64,000 nucleotides of DNA. It comes from Meta bourneti (Eukaryota > Arthropoda > Arachnida > Araneae > Tetragnathidae). The position numbers and the translations under genes are program-made. The notes below the pieces were generated by a model that was given only the letters and a program-made list of their open reading frames with translations, was not told the origin of the DNA and made no database searches. The stretch covers positions 29,167,626 to 29,231,625 of the forward strand of contig OW119929.1 in assembly GCA_933210815.1 (NCBI GenBank), written 5' to 3'. Below, in pieces: positions 44,165 through 56,614 of the stretch. The stretch's first letter is position 1; every line of letters starts with the position of its first letter.

Positions 44165-44445
44165 AGGCAATTGGTGCATGATTACTTAGGTCAAAGGGCG
44201 GATAAACTGCGCCAAATGCAAGATAATTTTTTTTCAATGCTACCCCCTAATGGATCGTATAATCTTTCAAGCATTCATTGGCCAGAACGTGTCAGTCTGC
44301 GTTACCCCAGGGCAACGTCGGAGGATTTTGGTGGAACTGCGCATCATTTGTGTGTCGTCTTGTCAAGATTCGATCTTGTAACCAAGCACTTCAGCCTGTC
44401 AGTTTCTTAAGAACGGCGTCCTTAGCCGTTTGGCCACTAGTGGGA
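44165..44445 (-). mobile_element. SINE family C
   Basis: The minus strand begins with a tRNA-like head: box A GTGGCCAAACGG (near 44428-44440), a long variable region and box B AGATCGAATCTT (near 44366-44377), resembling a class II (Leu/Ser) tRNA. The body includes GTTGCCCTGGGGTAACGCAG and the 3' end has TTTGGCGCAGTTTATCCGCC, related to the LINE stem-loop. Confidence 0.75.
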
Positions 44446-44900
44446 CTATACTAGATAAAATAATAAAATAATTTTTATACGTAAGATTCGTGCATGGAGT
44501 TGCGAATCGCGTCTATAATGCTGTGCTAAAATTATTGTTTTACTTTTAAATATAACATTGTTTTCTTCATTGTGACTCATTTATCACCAGAACAGAAAAA
44601 GAAGGAATATAACAAGTGGAAAGAATGTACACAACATGACATTGAGATTTGAATCAATTTTAGAACCTTTGATCTTATTTTACAACTACAGCTGCCTTTT
44701 CCACATCCGGGTCAGTTTTCCCACAATATTTCCATCTTATATCATGAAAATATTAGCAATGTAAGTAATCAAATGACAATTTTTCAGTTAAAGAAGCATC
44801 ATGGAACATACTATTAAAAAATACAAAGCCTACATATTGTACCATCCAGATGATAATGCTTTTTTATTAGGTTTGTTAAAGGCGTCGGACAGGTTCTTTC
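44446..44900. other. Non-coding spacer
   Basis: Nothing recognised. Confidence 0.5.
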
Positions 44901-45131
44901 TGTAAAGTTAAATTGCACGTCAAATCTCTCGTGGCTTTACATGAACTCACGTTGGTGTGGAAGTTTGGAGAGTGGGGTACTTGCTCAGGTGTTACATCTT
45001 CACCTGAACGTTCAAAAATACGTGGTGTTGTCATCGGTCTTTCCCTCCGGGATTGATACCGAACTTTCGCCAATAGCACTTTGCGTTGCTCCAGTGTGAC
45101 GTTAATTGACTACCTACCTGCAAAGTTAAAT
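44901..45131 (+). mobile_element. SINE family A, 5'-truncated, with target duplication
   Basis: TGTAAAGTTAAAT (44901-44913) and TGCAAAGTTAAAT (45119-45131), one mismatch, flank 205 bp of SINE A body ending in TACCTACC. The head is absent. Confidence 0.88.
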
Positions 45132-45162
45132 GTAGATGGCACTAGGGTTTTCGTGGTGGAAT

Positions 45163-45201
45163 GTGTTTCCTGCATATATTCCGAATATATGCAGGAAACA
45201 C
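45163..45201. repeat. Perfect 19-bp-arm palindrome
   Basis: GTGTTTCCTGCATATATTC and its exact reverse complement are separated by a single C. GCATATAT words continue to the right. Confidence 0.95.
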
Positions 45202-46184
45202 GTTCTGCATATATCTGCATATATTTCGTCCCCATTTTGCTTTATTTTAAATTACTTCTGTTATCTAATGAGCAAGAGTATTGGATAACTGAAAGCAAAA
45301 TTTCGTGTAGTTTGTTTACACAGAAAATTCCACTCATACGTCGCAGATATGCTAATCAGTGACGAGTGACATATGGACGTTTTTAACACTTCACCTAAAC
45401 TATTGTAATAAAAATATTACAGAATTCAAGTACATTTTGGATAATTTTGCGTACTTTTAATTTGCAAGTTTTTACTGGCAATATTGGAGCTACGTCTACA
45501 ACAAAGAATTTTAATCAGGCACTGACTGTGTTAACTCAAGCCACAACATGTTGTCTCATCAAATCTAATTTGTTCAGGTGTTTGTGTTGAGGAACGGAAA
45601 TTTTTTCTCACAAAACAAACTCCCTTCGCAGTACCACAAAGTTCGTGCCATACATTCACTTCCAAATGAAGTTGTCCCCAGATTCGTTAGAGAAAAGCAA
45701 ACAGTCGAGTTATTTTCCCGCGAATATGCAGATCCTTCTATGATCGATACCTTCTGTGACACGTTCTGATTGCTCCTGAACATGTTTTCCCTGGGACTTT
45801 CTTTTCAAAGAATGAATAGATGCTAATTTAAATTGAAGAAAATAGCCATTTGGGTGTGTAAGAGATGAAAAATTGGGTGTTGGATGAGAACTTGCCCTTG
45901 CTCTTTCTCTCTACATACCAAATCTAATTAACTTCCACAACTTTTGAAACAAGAAACTAACTTCAGATGTTTGTACTGGAACTTGGTACCATGAATAAGA
46001 AAATAAGAAGTTTAGAATAATTCACTGGGCATGTACAAGATAGGCAATGATATTCAACTCATCATGATCTCGCACCAACTTGGGGAAATTATTGGAGGGG
46101 TCAAGTAAAACGCTGTTGCTCCAATTATATATGTACGTGTGTTTGAAACAATTTATATATTTATGCATTCAATTTCCCATAGTG
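45202..46184. other. Non-coding spacer
   Basis: Overlapping 63- and 69-codon frames on opposite strands at 45574-45783 have no recognised product. Confidence 0.45.
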
Positions 46185-46613
46185 TTAACCCTCCAAGTGA
46201 TTTCGACGAGATATGTTGACGAGCCTGTGTCATGAATCTGGTAAGCATCAGTTTCTCGCCCAGTCTGTATTCTAATACTGTAAAGTGACGATTCCGGAAA
46301 CTGCAATATGGCTTAGGAATATGAATATATGCATGCATTAAGCATGTTTCACTAATCTATATAAATAAGAATGGAGTGTTTGTTTGTACATTGAATATTT
46401 TCAACCCATTTCAAGTTTTCTATCCGTTTTGGACCCTTCTGATGCTAAATCCGTCCCTTGCGCGTTTGGTGCCTGTCTGATCACATCGAGATTATGATCT
46501 GTTCAATTTACTTCTAATAACGAGATATCTCGTCCTCAAGATCTGGTCAATTTTGCGATTCTGGTAGTTGTTTAGACGAGATACATCGTCGAGACAACCA
46601 CCAGGAGGGTTAA
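46185..46613 (+). mobile_element. Family M element split by an insertion
   Basis: TTAACCCTCCAAGTGATTTC opens at 46185 and ACCAGGAGGGTTAA closes at 46613. About 270 bp of foreign DNA (roughly 46220-46495) interrupts it, including a segment from 46350 that matches the Helitron-like sequence at 41934. Confidence 0.7.
46350..46480 (+). mobile_element. Helitron-like 5' segment, copy 2
   Basis: TCTATATAAATAAGAATGGA then GTGTTTG, CATTGAATATTTTC, CCATTTCAAGTT, CTATCCGTTTTGG: clear homology to 41934-42060. Inserted within a family M copy. Whether it connects to the possible 3' end at 48300 is unknown. Confidence 0.45.
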
Positions 46614-47735
46614 TAGAATTGTGATATTTATTTTCCATGTTTGAGGCAGACCAGAACCACAAATATAAAAGATCTAGAAGTTTGGACGCTATAGAGTTGG
46701 AGCCTCTGTTTCAGAACAGGAAGAGAAACAGACAACAGATAATTTTAGAAGGCAGAAAAATGTAAACATTTTACGCGATAAAGATCTTAATGGTGAAATA
46801 TGATTTTTAGAACTTTGCGAGCTTGCTGCTGGCTGTTAAAGTTCTTTTAAGGGAGTTTCCCTTTTCGGCGAAAACAATCGATTTTGCATTTTTACATGAT
46901 TTTACTTTTAAGGGTCGTAAAAAGATGTATGCCAAATTTCATGATAAAATTCGCAAAATTGTCTAAGTTATAAGCCATTAAGAGACTCGGCGAGCAGAGG
47001 AAGAATTTGGAGAGTGAGCCACTTCACAAGGATATAAATTCTATAAAGCCAATTTGCAAGGATTTGTTATCAGATGACTATCTCAAGATCATCACACTTA
47101 TCTACAGCTGTCTATACGTATCGTACAGCATTGTATGTCACGGGCATAGCAGATTAGCAGGAAAATACTGAAGTACTGAATATACTTCCGCTAATTGTAG
47201 TGAAACTTTAAGCCCGTTTTTCTCGGAACAGCTTTTTCGCGAGTGGTTGGCATATCTATAAAACTGTTGGATTGATCGAATTGAAACTTTTACAGCGTGT
47301 CGAGAAAACATCCCTTTCGTTAACGAACCAGAAAAGCGATATGCTGCGTTTTTATAATTTTTATAGCAAAAAACTTGGTCATTTTTTATAGTTAGATCGA
47401 TGACTCGGATTTACAAGTCATCATTTCCTCAAACATTACTTAATTCTTTTGCCTCATCAAGCGATGGCTGCATGTGTAATATGTAAAAACTGTTAAGTTT
47501 TTGTGTTTAAGCTCACTTGGCGTAAGGAAATAATCCCTATTAGCCCACACGAAACTTCACGTGCAGTTATGGTCGAGGAAGATTAACAGGCGGGATTCTC
47601 CATGAAAATGAAATTTTTTTTATGAATACCTGAAATGATAATGAATAGAAGTAAAATGTTTGAAATTACTCGATTCCATTGCTTCGTGAATGAAAAATCT
47701 TCCCAAAGCGGTAATGTTAGCGATAAAAAGAGAGA
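46614..47735. other. Non-coding spacer
   Basis: No gene recognised; may be Helitron interior if the two candidate ends belong together. Confidence 0.4.
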
Positions 47736-47903
47736 ATACCTCCCAGGTATCTCAGGTATCTCGTTATTAACAAAACTGGCCAGATCTTGATCGCGTCATA
47801 AAAAAAAATAGGCAATATCTTGATGACGCGATATCTCATCATTTGCAAAATTAGTCAGATCTTGATGAACGAGGTATCTCGTTGAAACCTCTTGGAGGAT
47901 CAA
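47736..47903 (-). mobile_element. Family M copy
   Basis: Right end CTCTTGGAGGATCAA (TTAA decayed to TCAA). The left terminus is worn (ACCTCCCAGGTATC). The interior keeps GATATCTCATC and CCAGATCTTGAT modules. Confidence 0.65.
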
Positions 47904-47944
47904 GAAACTTAAGTTTCACGAAATACTAAGATAAGAATGTACTT

Positions 47945-48302
47945 CCGGGGTGGATTGCCCTGATGCTTTGATAAATTTGATTTCTGAGCCTATCCGAAAA
48001 TTTAAAAAGTTATCAAAAACCATCAGCAACTTGTTAAGGAATAGAATGTTGCTAAACCTTTTGCCACCCTAGATTCGTCCTAGGAACAAGCCATATTGTT
48101 TTTGGCTTAACACTAATGTCTATTTTACCTGTAATTTCGGTTGGGTGCGTGTTTAATCATTTCTCAAAATACTTATAACTATGAACCGAACTGTATTTAG
48201 GCACTTTATGCGTCTTATTTTCAAATAATTAACTATAAAAAGTGGTTTTCAGAGAAGTTTTACAAGCAATAGTCCCTTCAGCGCAGGTGCGTTGGATAGC
48301 TA
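47945..48302 (+). mobile_element. Possible Helitron 3' end
   Basis: The segment ends CAGCGCAGGTGCGTTGGATA followed by GCTAGT, similar to the short hairpin plus CTAG|T that closes Helitrons. No Rep/helicase gene is visible between this and the 5'-like segment at 46350. Confidence 0.35.
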
Positions 48303-48353
48303 GTACATATACTAAACAAAGAAAATCAATACGCACGAAAAATCTACACAATT

Positions 48354-48388
48354 AAAAAGTATAGTTAAATATTTTAACTATACTTTTT
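48354..48388. repeat. Perfect 15-bp-arm palindrome
   Basis: AAAAAGTATAGTTAA and its exact complement flank ATATT, 50 bp beyond the possible Helitron end. Confidence 0.9.
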
Positions 48389-49834
48389 ATAAAGCATTAT
48401 ACACTAATATGAAGCGCGTATAAGGTATTAGCGATGTAAAAATGTTTAGGAAAAAAGAATAATTTATGTTACGTAACAATAAAGAAGGTAGAAGAGAATT
48501 TGGATAAGAAAAAGAAATAGATGTGATGAATATGATATTAAATCATTTTACTACATTTTTATCAATTCACTTACAAAAACCATAACTTTTTCAGAGTATT
48601 AATGTCAAATTGCACTCACCTAATAATCCATCCACGCTAAAAAATGCGCTGGCAGTAGAAATAAAACAATAAAATAAACAGCCCTTGCTTATCGAAACAT
48701 ATTTGAACTATTTCTTTTTTAACGCGTTTCCCCCGTAACATTAATTTTAAAAATATATTTATAAAAAATCAAGAATCTCATTCCTATGCGTGGACTTTCT
48801 TTTTTACTTCATCTCCTTAAATAAAGAAACAAAAAACGAATTATAAAGAATTCAGAAAGAAAAAGAATAATCTTCGACCGTAAACAAACGATAATTCACT
48901 TGAAGGGGTGGATGAGGAACAAAGGGAAGGGGGATGCAGAAGCGAAGGACGATAAAAAGGAAAAGAAATTAGAATTTTTATTCATTATCTTTTAGTACCG
49001 AAATTAGACCCACATAAACCCCGCAAAGAGAAGAGAAAAAAATGTTAAATTATTACAGAGAATTCTTTTTTGCCCACTTCACATAATCTCATTTTTCATT
49101 TCTCGGAGTAATTGTAGACTCTTATTCGGTTGAAGGTTTTGCCTGTCTTTCCTTAATTATCTAGTTGTCTGTTATTAAATATTAAAATGAAGTGAAAAGT
49201 ATTCTGATTTTTATGCGGCGTCCGTTGGATTTTTTACGAACAAGGGATTCGAAATCGGGGTTATAAAAAGAGTGTATATACACACAACTTTATTGTTTTT
49301 ATACTGTGAAGAGAATAATGAGATTGTTCTTTTGTTGTTGCGCGTGCAAATATGCAGTGTCGATATAAAGAAAAGTATACAGGCGTGTCTTGGAAATTGA
49401 ACTCGAGTGCTTTTCTGTTTGATTTTGCGATGAATCGTTAAGCAGCTATATTTTTTTATTGAGAAATATTTATCTGTTTGATATTCAAACTGGTTTTTTA
49501 TTTCAAGATGAGGGACGTGGAATAAATTATTCTAAAGTGCTGTCGATTTGAGAAATAAGAGTTAGAAGAAAGAGAAGAAATATACTGGAACTCAAGAGAT
49601 CGTAATTTGGGCTTGGAGATATATTTTACATTTCATGAATCTGGTTTCGCCATCTTATTACAGTAGGATTTTTTAGTCCACCACGTACTTAACCTTTTGA
49701 AGGGTACTATCCTAAAGAAATTATTTTGTGGATAAACGGAAGAAGCCTGTCACCTCACGGATTTATTTTGAAGTCAATTTCAGTCTCTTTAGTTTTGTAA
49801 AGGGTGGGGTGGTCCCTTTTATATCTCACCACCC
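48389..49834. other. A+T-rich spacer, nothing recognised
   Basis: Homopolymer-rich; no frame of interest. Confidence 0.5.
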
Positions 49835-50045
49835 ATCACATCATGGTTGGTAGGTTGGTTTGTGGGGTTTATGGAGCAAGGGCCATATTTGGCCATGTTG
49901 CGTCAGACACAAGACATACAATATCAAGTAATAGACAAACACATATGCAATGAAAGTTTTACTGACACAGAAGGAGATAAATACATCCAGGGTGGAATGC
50001 ACCTGACAAATCGAACCTGCGCCGCCTGCAACTATCACATCATGG
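49835..50045 (-). mobile_element. SINE family B, with target duplication
   Basis: ATCACATCATGG at 49835-49846 and 50034-50045 flanks a copy running from the box-B region (AATCGAACCTGCGCC, plus-strand 50010-50024) to the stem-loop and AACCAACCTACCAACC tail. The box-A end of the head is missing. Confidence 0.9.
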
Positions 50046-50144
50046 ACATCAGAATATCACATGGAAGAATATTTATATAACCGAGAGCTTTAATATACCC
50101 AGAACATGTTTTTTCCAATTTCAGCATATGAATTGTACGATATT

Positions 50145-50366
50145 TTAACCCTCCTGGTGGTTGACAAAATATCTTTTCATTAGCAAAACTGACAAGGTTC
50201 TTGCTGAACGAAATATCCCGTCATTAGAAAAAAGACTGACCAGATCTTGATATCATCATCATCATAAAAAATCGGTAATCAATTGTTGACGATATACATC
50301 GCCATTAGCGAAATTGGTCAGATCTTGAAGGACGAGATATCTCGTCGAAACCACTTGGAGAGTTAA
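50145..50366 (-). mobile_element. Family M copy
   Basis: TTAA at 50145-50148 and 50363-50366, termini TTAACCCTCCTGGTGGTTG and CACTTGGAGAGTTAA. Opposite orientation to the 1374 copy. Confidence 0.8.
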
Positions 50367-50384
50367 TCATTAATTGGGGAGAAC

Positions 50385-50640
50385 ATGATAGTCTCTGCAT
50401 CACCCAGTGGCACCATGAGAGGTTCTGCCATATCATATCCACTGTGGAGGTCATGTCTTCCCTGGAGGTCTTTGAGGAAGCTGGTACGCATTGACATATC
50501 GTCTTGAAGAAATCAGGAAACTCCAAGCAGTCAAGCAAGCATCAACACATACGAGATTCGAAGTCGAAACCAACCGCTTCAGTCTACCTGCTTCTTAAAA
50601 GTGACGTCTTTAGCGGTTTGGTCACTGATGGGGCTCATAT
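50385..50640 (-). mobile_element. SINE family C, second copy
   Basis: Head on the minus strand with box A GTGACCAAACCGC and box B GACTTCGAATCTC. The body retains GGTGCCACTGGGTGATGCAG, matching the 44165 copy. The 3' stem-loop is lost next to the family M element. Confidence 0.7.
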
Positions 50641-50689
50641 ACCCCTATGATATTAATGTACCTAGACAATCATTTTAGGAATGTGAGTG

Positions 50690-50976
50690 GGTAGGTAATT
50701 GAATTAACGTCGCACTGTAGCAACACAGTGGGATGTTGAGGACGGTCCGGGACCTATCCCGAAAAGATAAATCTAAGGACAACACTACGAAATTTTGACG
50801 AGACCACACCTGGGATAGGCACACCACTCTCCAAACTTCCACATCACGCTAACGTGAAGACATCTGAGGCCACGACAGATTTAACTTCCTTCAATCCTCA
50901 GTCTTTGGTTGGATCGAGTTTCAAATCCTCCGGTTGCTAATCCGCTACTCTTCCAACAGGGCTACCTGCGGCCCCA
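50690..50976 (-). mobile_element. SINE family A, nearly full length
   Basis: Tail GGGTAGGTAATTG at the left; body CACTCTCCAAACTTCCACA; tRNA-like head with box-B region TCAAATCCTCCGGTTGC near 50930 and AGGGCTACC near 50965. Confidence 0.82.
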
Positions 50977-52184
50977 GTTTACAGGCAGAAGATGCATTTT
51001 TATGCTAATACTTCCTTTAGAATACAATGCAAAATATTAAATGCATATTAGACAAAATAGTGTCAGTCAAAAAGTATAATTGCCCACACGCTAAGTACAA
51101 AAGTTCAAATGATTTATGCATAGTACTTAGACCAAAATTTTGTGTTCTCTGTACAGACAATGCATTAGGAATAGCTGCTAATACTTTTTCAAGACATTTC
51201 ACAAAAAATATTAAATATCTATTAGGCGAAATACTGTTGGTCAAAAAATACTAACTGGTCAAAAGCTACTAACATTTATCTTCAGACTACCTTCTTGGAC
51301 GTGTGCCTTTCCCTTGTAATCCCACGCTATTAATGTCTCCAGAAAAATGACACGAAGGTTAGGAACCGATACCGTGGGCTATTTCGTCTCCACGTCTTCA
51401 ATCCAAGAACGATGAAACGAACCTATTGATTCAAATTATTAGAAGTCTCCCCCAAATTCATTTTCTCGCCTAATCTCCTCTTACCTACACTGGAGAAAAT
51501 CTCCCTTGTCCTTCGGGTCGTTTGCCGCTCCCTCTCCTATAGGACATTCAATCTCTTGGTGACAGATAAGGTGGGAAGGAAGAAGGATGGATGAAAGGAA
51601 GGGCCGAAGAAAACGATGGAGGCCATTAATGGTGGAATGATTTTTCTTCTACTCTCTCCCCATCGACAAAGTATCCATTAAGCGTAAGAAAAGGGGGTAT
51701 GACTTCCATTTCGCCATGACAAATATCCATCTTGCTTCCGTCTGACAGCAGGACCGAACATTTTATGCCTGTAGCGCTTATTAGAGGTTTAGTATAGGCA
51801 TATTTAAGGCTGTATTTAATTACTGATTGCATTGATGGGATAGCGAAAAATACTTCGAAGCAGCTCCTGTGCTTCACTGACATTCTGTGCTAGTGGGATT
51901 AGTTGTTTCAAAATTGTGATGGAACATTAAAACGACATTTTTTTTAACAAACGTATGAAACAAATAAACGAATTTCAAATTTTAAGAAAATACATTGCAC
52001 TTTTGAATGAAATGTTCTTATGAAGTTCCTATGTTCTAAAATGGATGACATCATGCAAACAATATAATATCGTGAGTGTTTCTTCAGCCCTCATATTACT
52101 CTCGAAATTATGTAAATGGTTGCCGAGTTTCATCCTGTAAGTTTTTAGCTGTCCATTGAAATAATTCATACTGGATGTTGAGCA
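50977..52184. other. Non-coding spacer
   Basis: Two 75-codon frames overlap on opposite strands at 51017-51254; AT(T)AAATATCTATTAG and TCAAAAAGTA words recur there. A minus-strand 85-codon frame (51626-51883) is not recognised. Confidence 0.4.
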
Positions 52185-52940
52185 GTAAATAAAAGTCATC
52201 AACAACGAATACTTTACATTAAAGGTAATCAACAGGGCATACTTCGCAAGAAATAAAGGTCATCAACAACGCATACTTCACAATAAATAAAGGTAATTAA
52301 CAACTCATACTTCGTAATGAATAAAAGTTCAAAGACGTATACTTCACAATAAATTGAAGGTAATCAACACAATGCATAATTCACAATAAACAACGCATAC
52401 TTCGCAATAAATAAATGTTCAATGACACACCTCACAAAAATTAAAGGTGATCAACAACACATACTTTACAAGAAATAAAGGTTCAACAACACATATTTGC
52501 AATGCATAAAGGTAATCAACAAAACGCATACTTCGCAATATAGGTGAACAACGCCTACTTCGCAATATAGGTGAACAACACCTACTTCGCAACAAATAAA
52601 TGTCATCAGCAACACATACATACTTGGCAATAAATGAAAGTTCAACGACGAATAACTTCGCAATAAATAAATATAATCAACAACGCATACTTCGCAATAA
52701 AAGTAATGAACAACGCTTACTTCTTAATATATAAAGGTTCAATGACGTATATACTTGGCCATAAATAAAGGTAATCCGCAACGCATACTTCGTAATAAAT
52801 AAAGATCATCAACAACGCATACTTCACAAAAAAACAAATGTCCACAAAGCCTACGTCTCTGCAAATAAAGGTCATCCAATACATACTTCTCAGCAAATAA
52901 AGGTAATCAACAACGCATACTTCGTAATGAAAATTGTCAA
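52185..52940. repeat. Minisatellite, about 23 units of 28-35 bp
   Basis: Unit: CAACGCATACTTCGCAATA followed by AATAAAGGTAATCAA, with small indels throughout. It produces spurious minus-strand frames rich in Tyr, Leu and Val. Confidence 0.88.
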
Positions 52941-55603
52941 TAACGAATACCTTGATGGGGACTTTTCCCGTGTCCCTAATTACTTTGGATAGTGAGGGGC
53001 AGGGGGAAGTGTGTCCCAATTGAAGAACACACACTTCTAGAGTGATCTAATAATTCCCTTTTATAAGCTCCGATTCAGAATGTAGTTGAAAATATTTCAA
53101 GAAGCATACAGTGGTATACTGCCTCTTATTCATGCACTCAGTACTTTATTCGTGTTTACCAACTCCATATTCCAATGCGATATTGCGCAGCACGCCATTT
53201 TGGCGTTTCGATTGTATATCGTGTGCCGTCAAGATGAAGGAGAAGCAGTCAAAGACAATTCCCTTTATATCTTATATAAAAGAAGACAAGTGAAAAGTGT
53301 AGCTTGGGAAGATTGTCACCGTCATCTGGCTCCCTTGAAATGACATCTGTATCGGACATCTGCTGCACTGTCCGAGAGAAAGGGATGGTAGCGAAGCACG
53401 GAAAGCTCGTTTCTGGAATCGATGATATGTCATCTCATAAGCAGATTTGTACATGAGCCTATGTCCCCTCCCTCCCTGTTTCTCTCATTTGTGACAAACC
53501 TAATGTTTGTGAGCCTCATTTAAGCAAAATGGATTGAGCGTACGAAGCACGAGAAGGCTATCGCATCTGAATCCGCTTGTTCTAACAGAAGCCGTTTGAT
53601 TACATGTAAGAATACTCTACACATAAAATGGTTTCTTCAATTTTTGGTCATACCAAATGATCTTAATCGTGTCATTTCATATGAATGGAGAGAGAGACTT
53701 GTGTTTTATCGGTGGGCGTTCCAGAAACGTGGAATATTATCGGATTCGATGTAAATGTTTAATTTATTTTGTGGAATGTGTTTATTTTAATATGGTGGAA
53801 TGAAGTGAATTTAAGAGTGAACGAATTGTTCTTGATCTCTTTAATACTGAATGGGGAAATATAATTCATTTCCCGTCGTAAATATAATCCCTATCTTGAT
53901 TTTAAATAGGTATGTGAGGTAAATCTTGATACAGATGACGAATAAAATCTTAAGAAAATCTCATCTCAATAAAATTTTCATCTATCTGTGTTAGGTGTGA
54001 ATTATCAGACATATTTGTCTGCACATTCTCTTTCCTAGTTACTGATGTAATCATAGTATACTAAACCGTGTGCTCAACACCCTCTATTGATAAATGTTTA
54101 TAGTATCTAGATCAGGGATGCCCAACCGTTGGACATCCCCGCATGTGGGCCTTGGAAAATTAGTAATACAGTCTACAAGACCATAAACTTTTGATGTTAT
54201 GGGATGTTTTAGTGATATTTTTCATGACTTGAAGTCTCCTATCTTACTAGAAAAAATATCACATTATAATCTGTTTAAGATATATCTCTATCAAAATGCT
54301 TATAATTTTTATTGTAACACGTCGACCTTGTTTCTACAGTACTTCCTCGATCACGATGTTTCATAACTCACATACACAAGTCTTCGAAGGAAAAGAAAAT
54401 AAGGTTCAGGCAAGTTTAGTCTTTTGAAGATTGTATGACAGCAATTTCCAGGTTTGAAACTACAGAAACAGCACCGTTAAACATCATATTTTCATAACCA
54501 GCAGTAAAATACCACCATTTCGCATAAATTTTTAAGTTATTAAAGATATTGTAAAAAGATGCAGATGGCTAATGGTTGAGCGAGCGGAACATGCGAAAGA
54601 GTTTGCATAGGTCGTCCTGCCTTGAGATTACATCACGCCAACTGTCCTGATTCGATGGAGACACGCCACAAGTATGGAATGAGTGAGGGACAACGAGGTA
54701 GATGGAAGCACGGAACGACGATATGCTCAGAGATATGCCTACGATAATGTGAACAGTATCAACTATTTCTGTAAATAATCTGTACATATAAATGTCCATT
54801 CTGCGCGTTTTGTTAAGTTCATTAAGGTGTATGTATACACTAGAACATTTTTTTAAATTTTGACTTTAAAAATCCAGTTTTTTCATAATAGGTCATTGGT
54901 TTGTGTTTAAACTCATTTTAGTGTGAAAAATTAGGATTAATTTACTCATTAATTATCTAATTTAGATATAATTAGCTAATTAACAGGGTTTTTGAACAGT
55001 GATATCTCAAATTCTAATGTGTTCAGAAAGACAATTCCTGTTGGAAATTATTCCTAATATAATTCTTCATGTTTTGACCCTCCTTCAAGTTGCTAGGGGG
55101 AATACGTTCTGTTTTACAATTTTTTTTACGAAGGAAATCTAAAAAATGAAGATTTTTTCAGGAATTTCAACATTTAAAAATCAACTAAAAATTCATTTCT
55201 TAACCAATAACATCGACTGAGGGTCAAAACATCCACTGTATTATATAGTAGGTTATAATGACACAAAAGTAATTATAATAGATTGATTTATTGTTGAGTT
55301 ATCACTGTTCGAAAGAAGCATCCTATTGCAAAAACATAGTTCTTCAGAAATCGAGTTTAAAGTTTTGGAAACGTGTTTGTCTATGGTGACAGTACCTAAC
55401 CTAAACCCTTGTAACTTGAAAACTATTTCGAATATTTACAAGATCTTTGTATCGTTTAAAAGCTAAGGGCTTGAACAATATTTTGATTTATTAAAAAATA
55501 GATCGATATTTTGGTCAATTTTCGGGATTTCTAGTGTGTACATACTACATCTTAAGTGGTTGTTGGTTCTTGTTGAAGTGTCTCCCTGTGTTCCTCCTCA
55601 TCT
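52941..55603. other. Non-coding spacer
   Basis: No gene recognised. At 54118 CAGGGATGCCCAACCG followed by GGGCC-rich sequence resembles the left end of a hAT-type transposon, with no partner end found. An 85-codon frame at 53086-53343 is unsupported. Confidence 0.4.
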
Positions 55604-55838
55604 CCTTATGGGCCGTCGTGGTTATGCCCTCTGCCTAAGAAACCTGCGAGTTGTAGGAGGAGCAGGTTCGCTTCCTGTAAGGTTGGACTCCTCCCTGTAT
55701 GTATTTGTCTTCTGTATCAGTAAAACTTTCTCTGTGTATGTATGTTCATTGCTTGACGTTGTCTGGCTTGTGTCTTTCGCAGCATGGCCAAACGTAACCC
55801 TTGACCCATAATAAACCAACTAGCCCAATAAACCAACC
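55604..55838 (+). mobile_element. SINE family B, nearly full length
   Basis: Head with GTCGTGGTTATGCCC and AGCAGGTTCGCTTCCTG (box B), body CAGTAAAACTTTCTCTGTGT, decayed stem-loop GCAGCATGGCCAAACG and ATAAACCAACCAAC tail. Confidence 0.85.
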
Positions 55839-56614
55839 AACTTCATCCCATAACACAGACAGTGGGCATCTGAATAATATTGATGACACTGAAAACTATT
55901 GGTGACATTCTTCTCACAAGGCGTTGTCGTACTTGCAATATTGTATGGATCTTAATGGAAGAGATATTTCATTAAGTGAGGAAAAAGGTGAATACGAAAA
56001 TTCATACCTAACTTTTTATTTTTGTACTTGAAATTTTCTCAGCTGAGGGTAAGGCAGATACCCTAAATGGTTTTTAACTAATATTGTATTAGTCTCGTTT
56101 TTTGCTACTTTAACGAGTCACTTCTTGGGTGTGGTCTAAGTGATAATAACTGCAATGAAAATTGCTTTTTCGATGCATTAGGTACTGAAAATGAAAAGAA
56201 ATTATTTAATTGATATGTCTTGTGTCTTTTTCACCCATTCATTAGTTCATAAATGAAGAGAAAATTATTACAGATATTCATGAATATTTCACTACAAAAA
56301 TCCTTATTAAGTTATTCAGGTCGTATCTCTTCCAGATTTAATCTGTGTTGTAATGGTTTAAGAACATATTAATGAGGCATAATTATAGGCAAAAAACAAT
56401 TCTCATTCGTCTTGCTTCAGCAACACGAATCTTACAGCACACGCTTTTGCATTCCTATAGAAAAACCATTTTATTAATCGCTTTAATGTATATGTGCTCC
56501 ACCAACTTTGCCAACTAAATCATCTTATTCCCTTGCACGATTGTAGGCAGGTTCTTTCACTAATATAGAGAAGACATGTATACTCTATTACCAAAATTAA
56601 ATACCTAAAATTGT
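55839..56614. other. Non-coding spacer
   Basis: Nothing recognised. Confidence 0.5.

Noticed and set aside
52466..53034. Minus-strand frames of 65 and 105 codons
   Set aside because: Direct translations of the 30-bp minisatellite; the repeated Tyr/Leu/Val pattern follows the unit length.
54118..54200. hAT-type transposon
   Set aside because: Only a left-end-like CAGGGATGCCCAACC was seen; no right end, target duplication or transposase, so it is not listed as a separate element.
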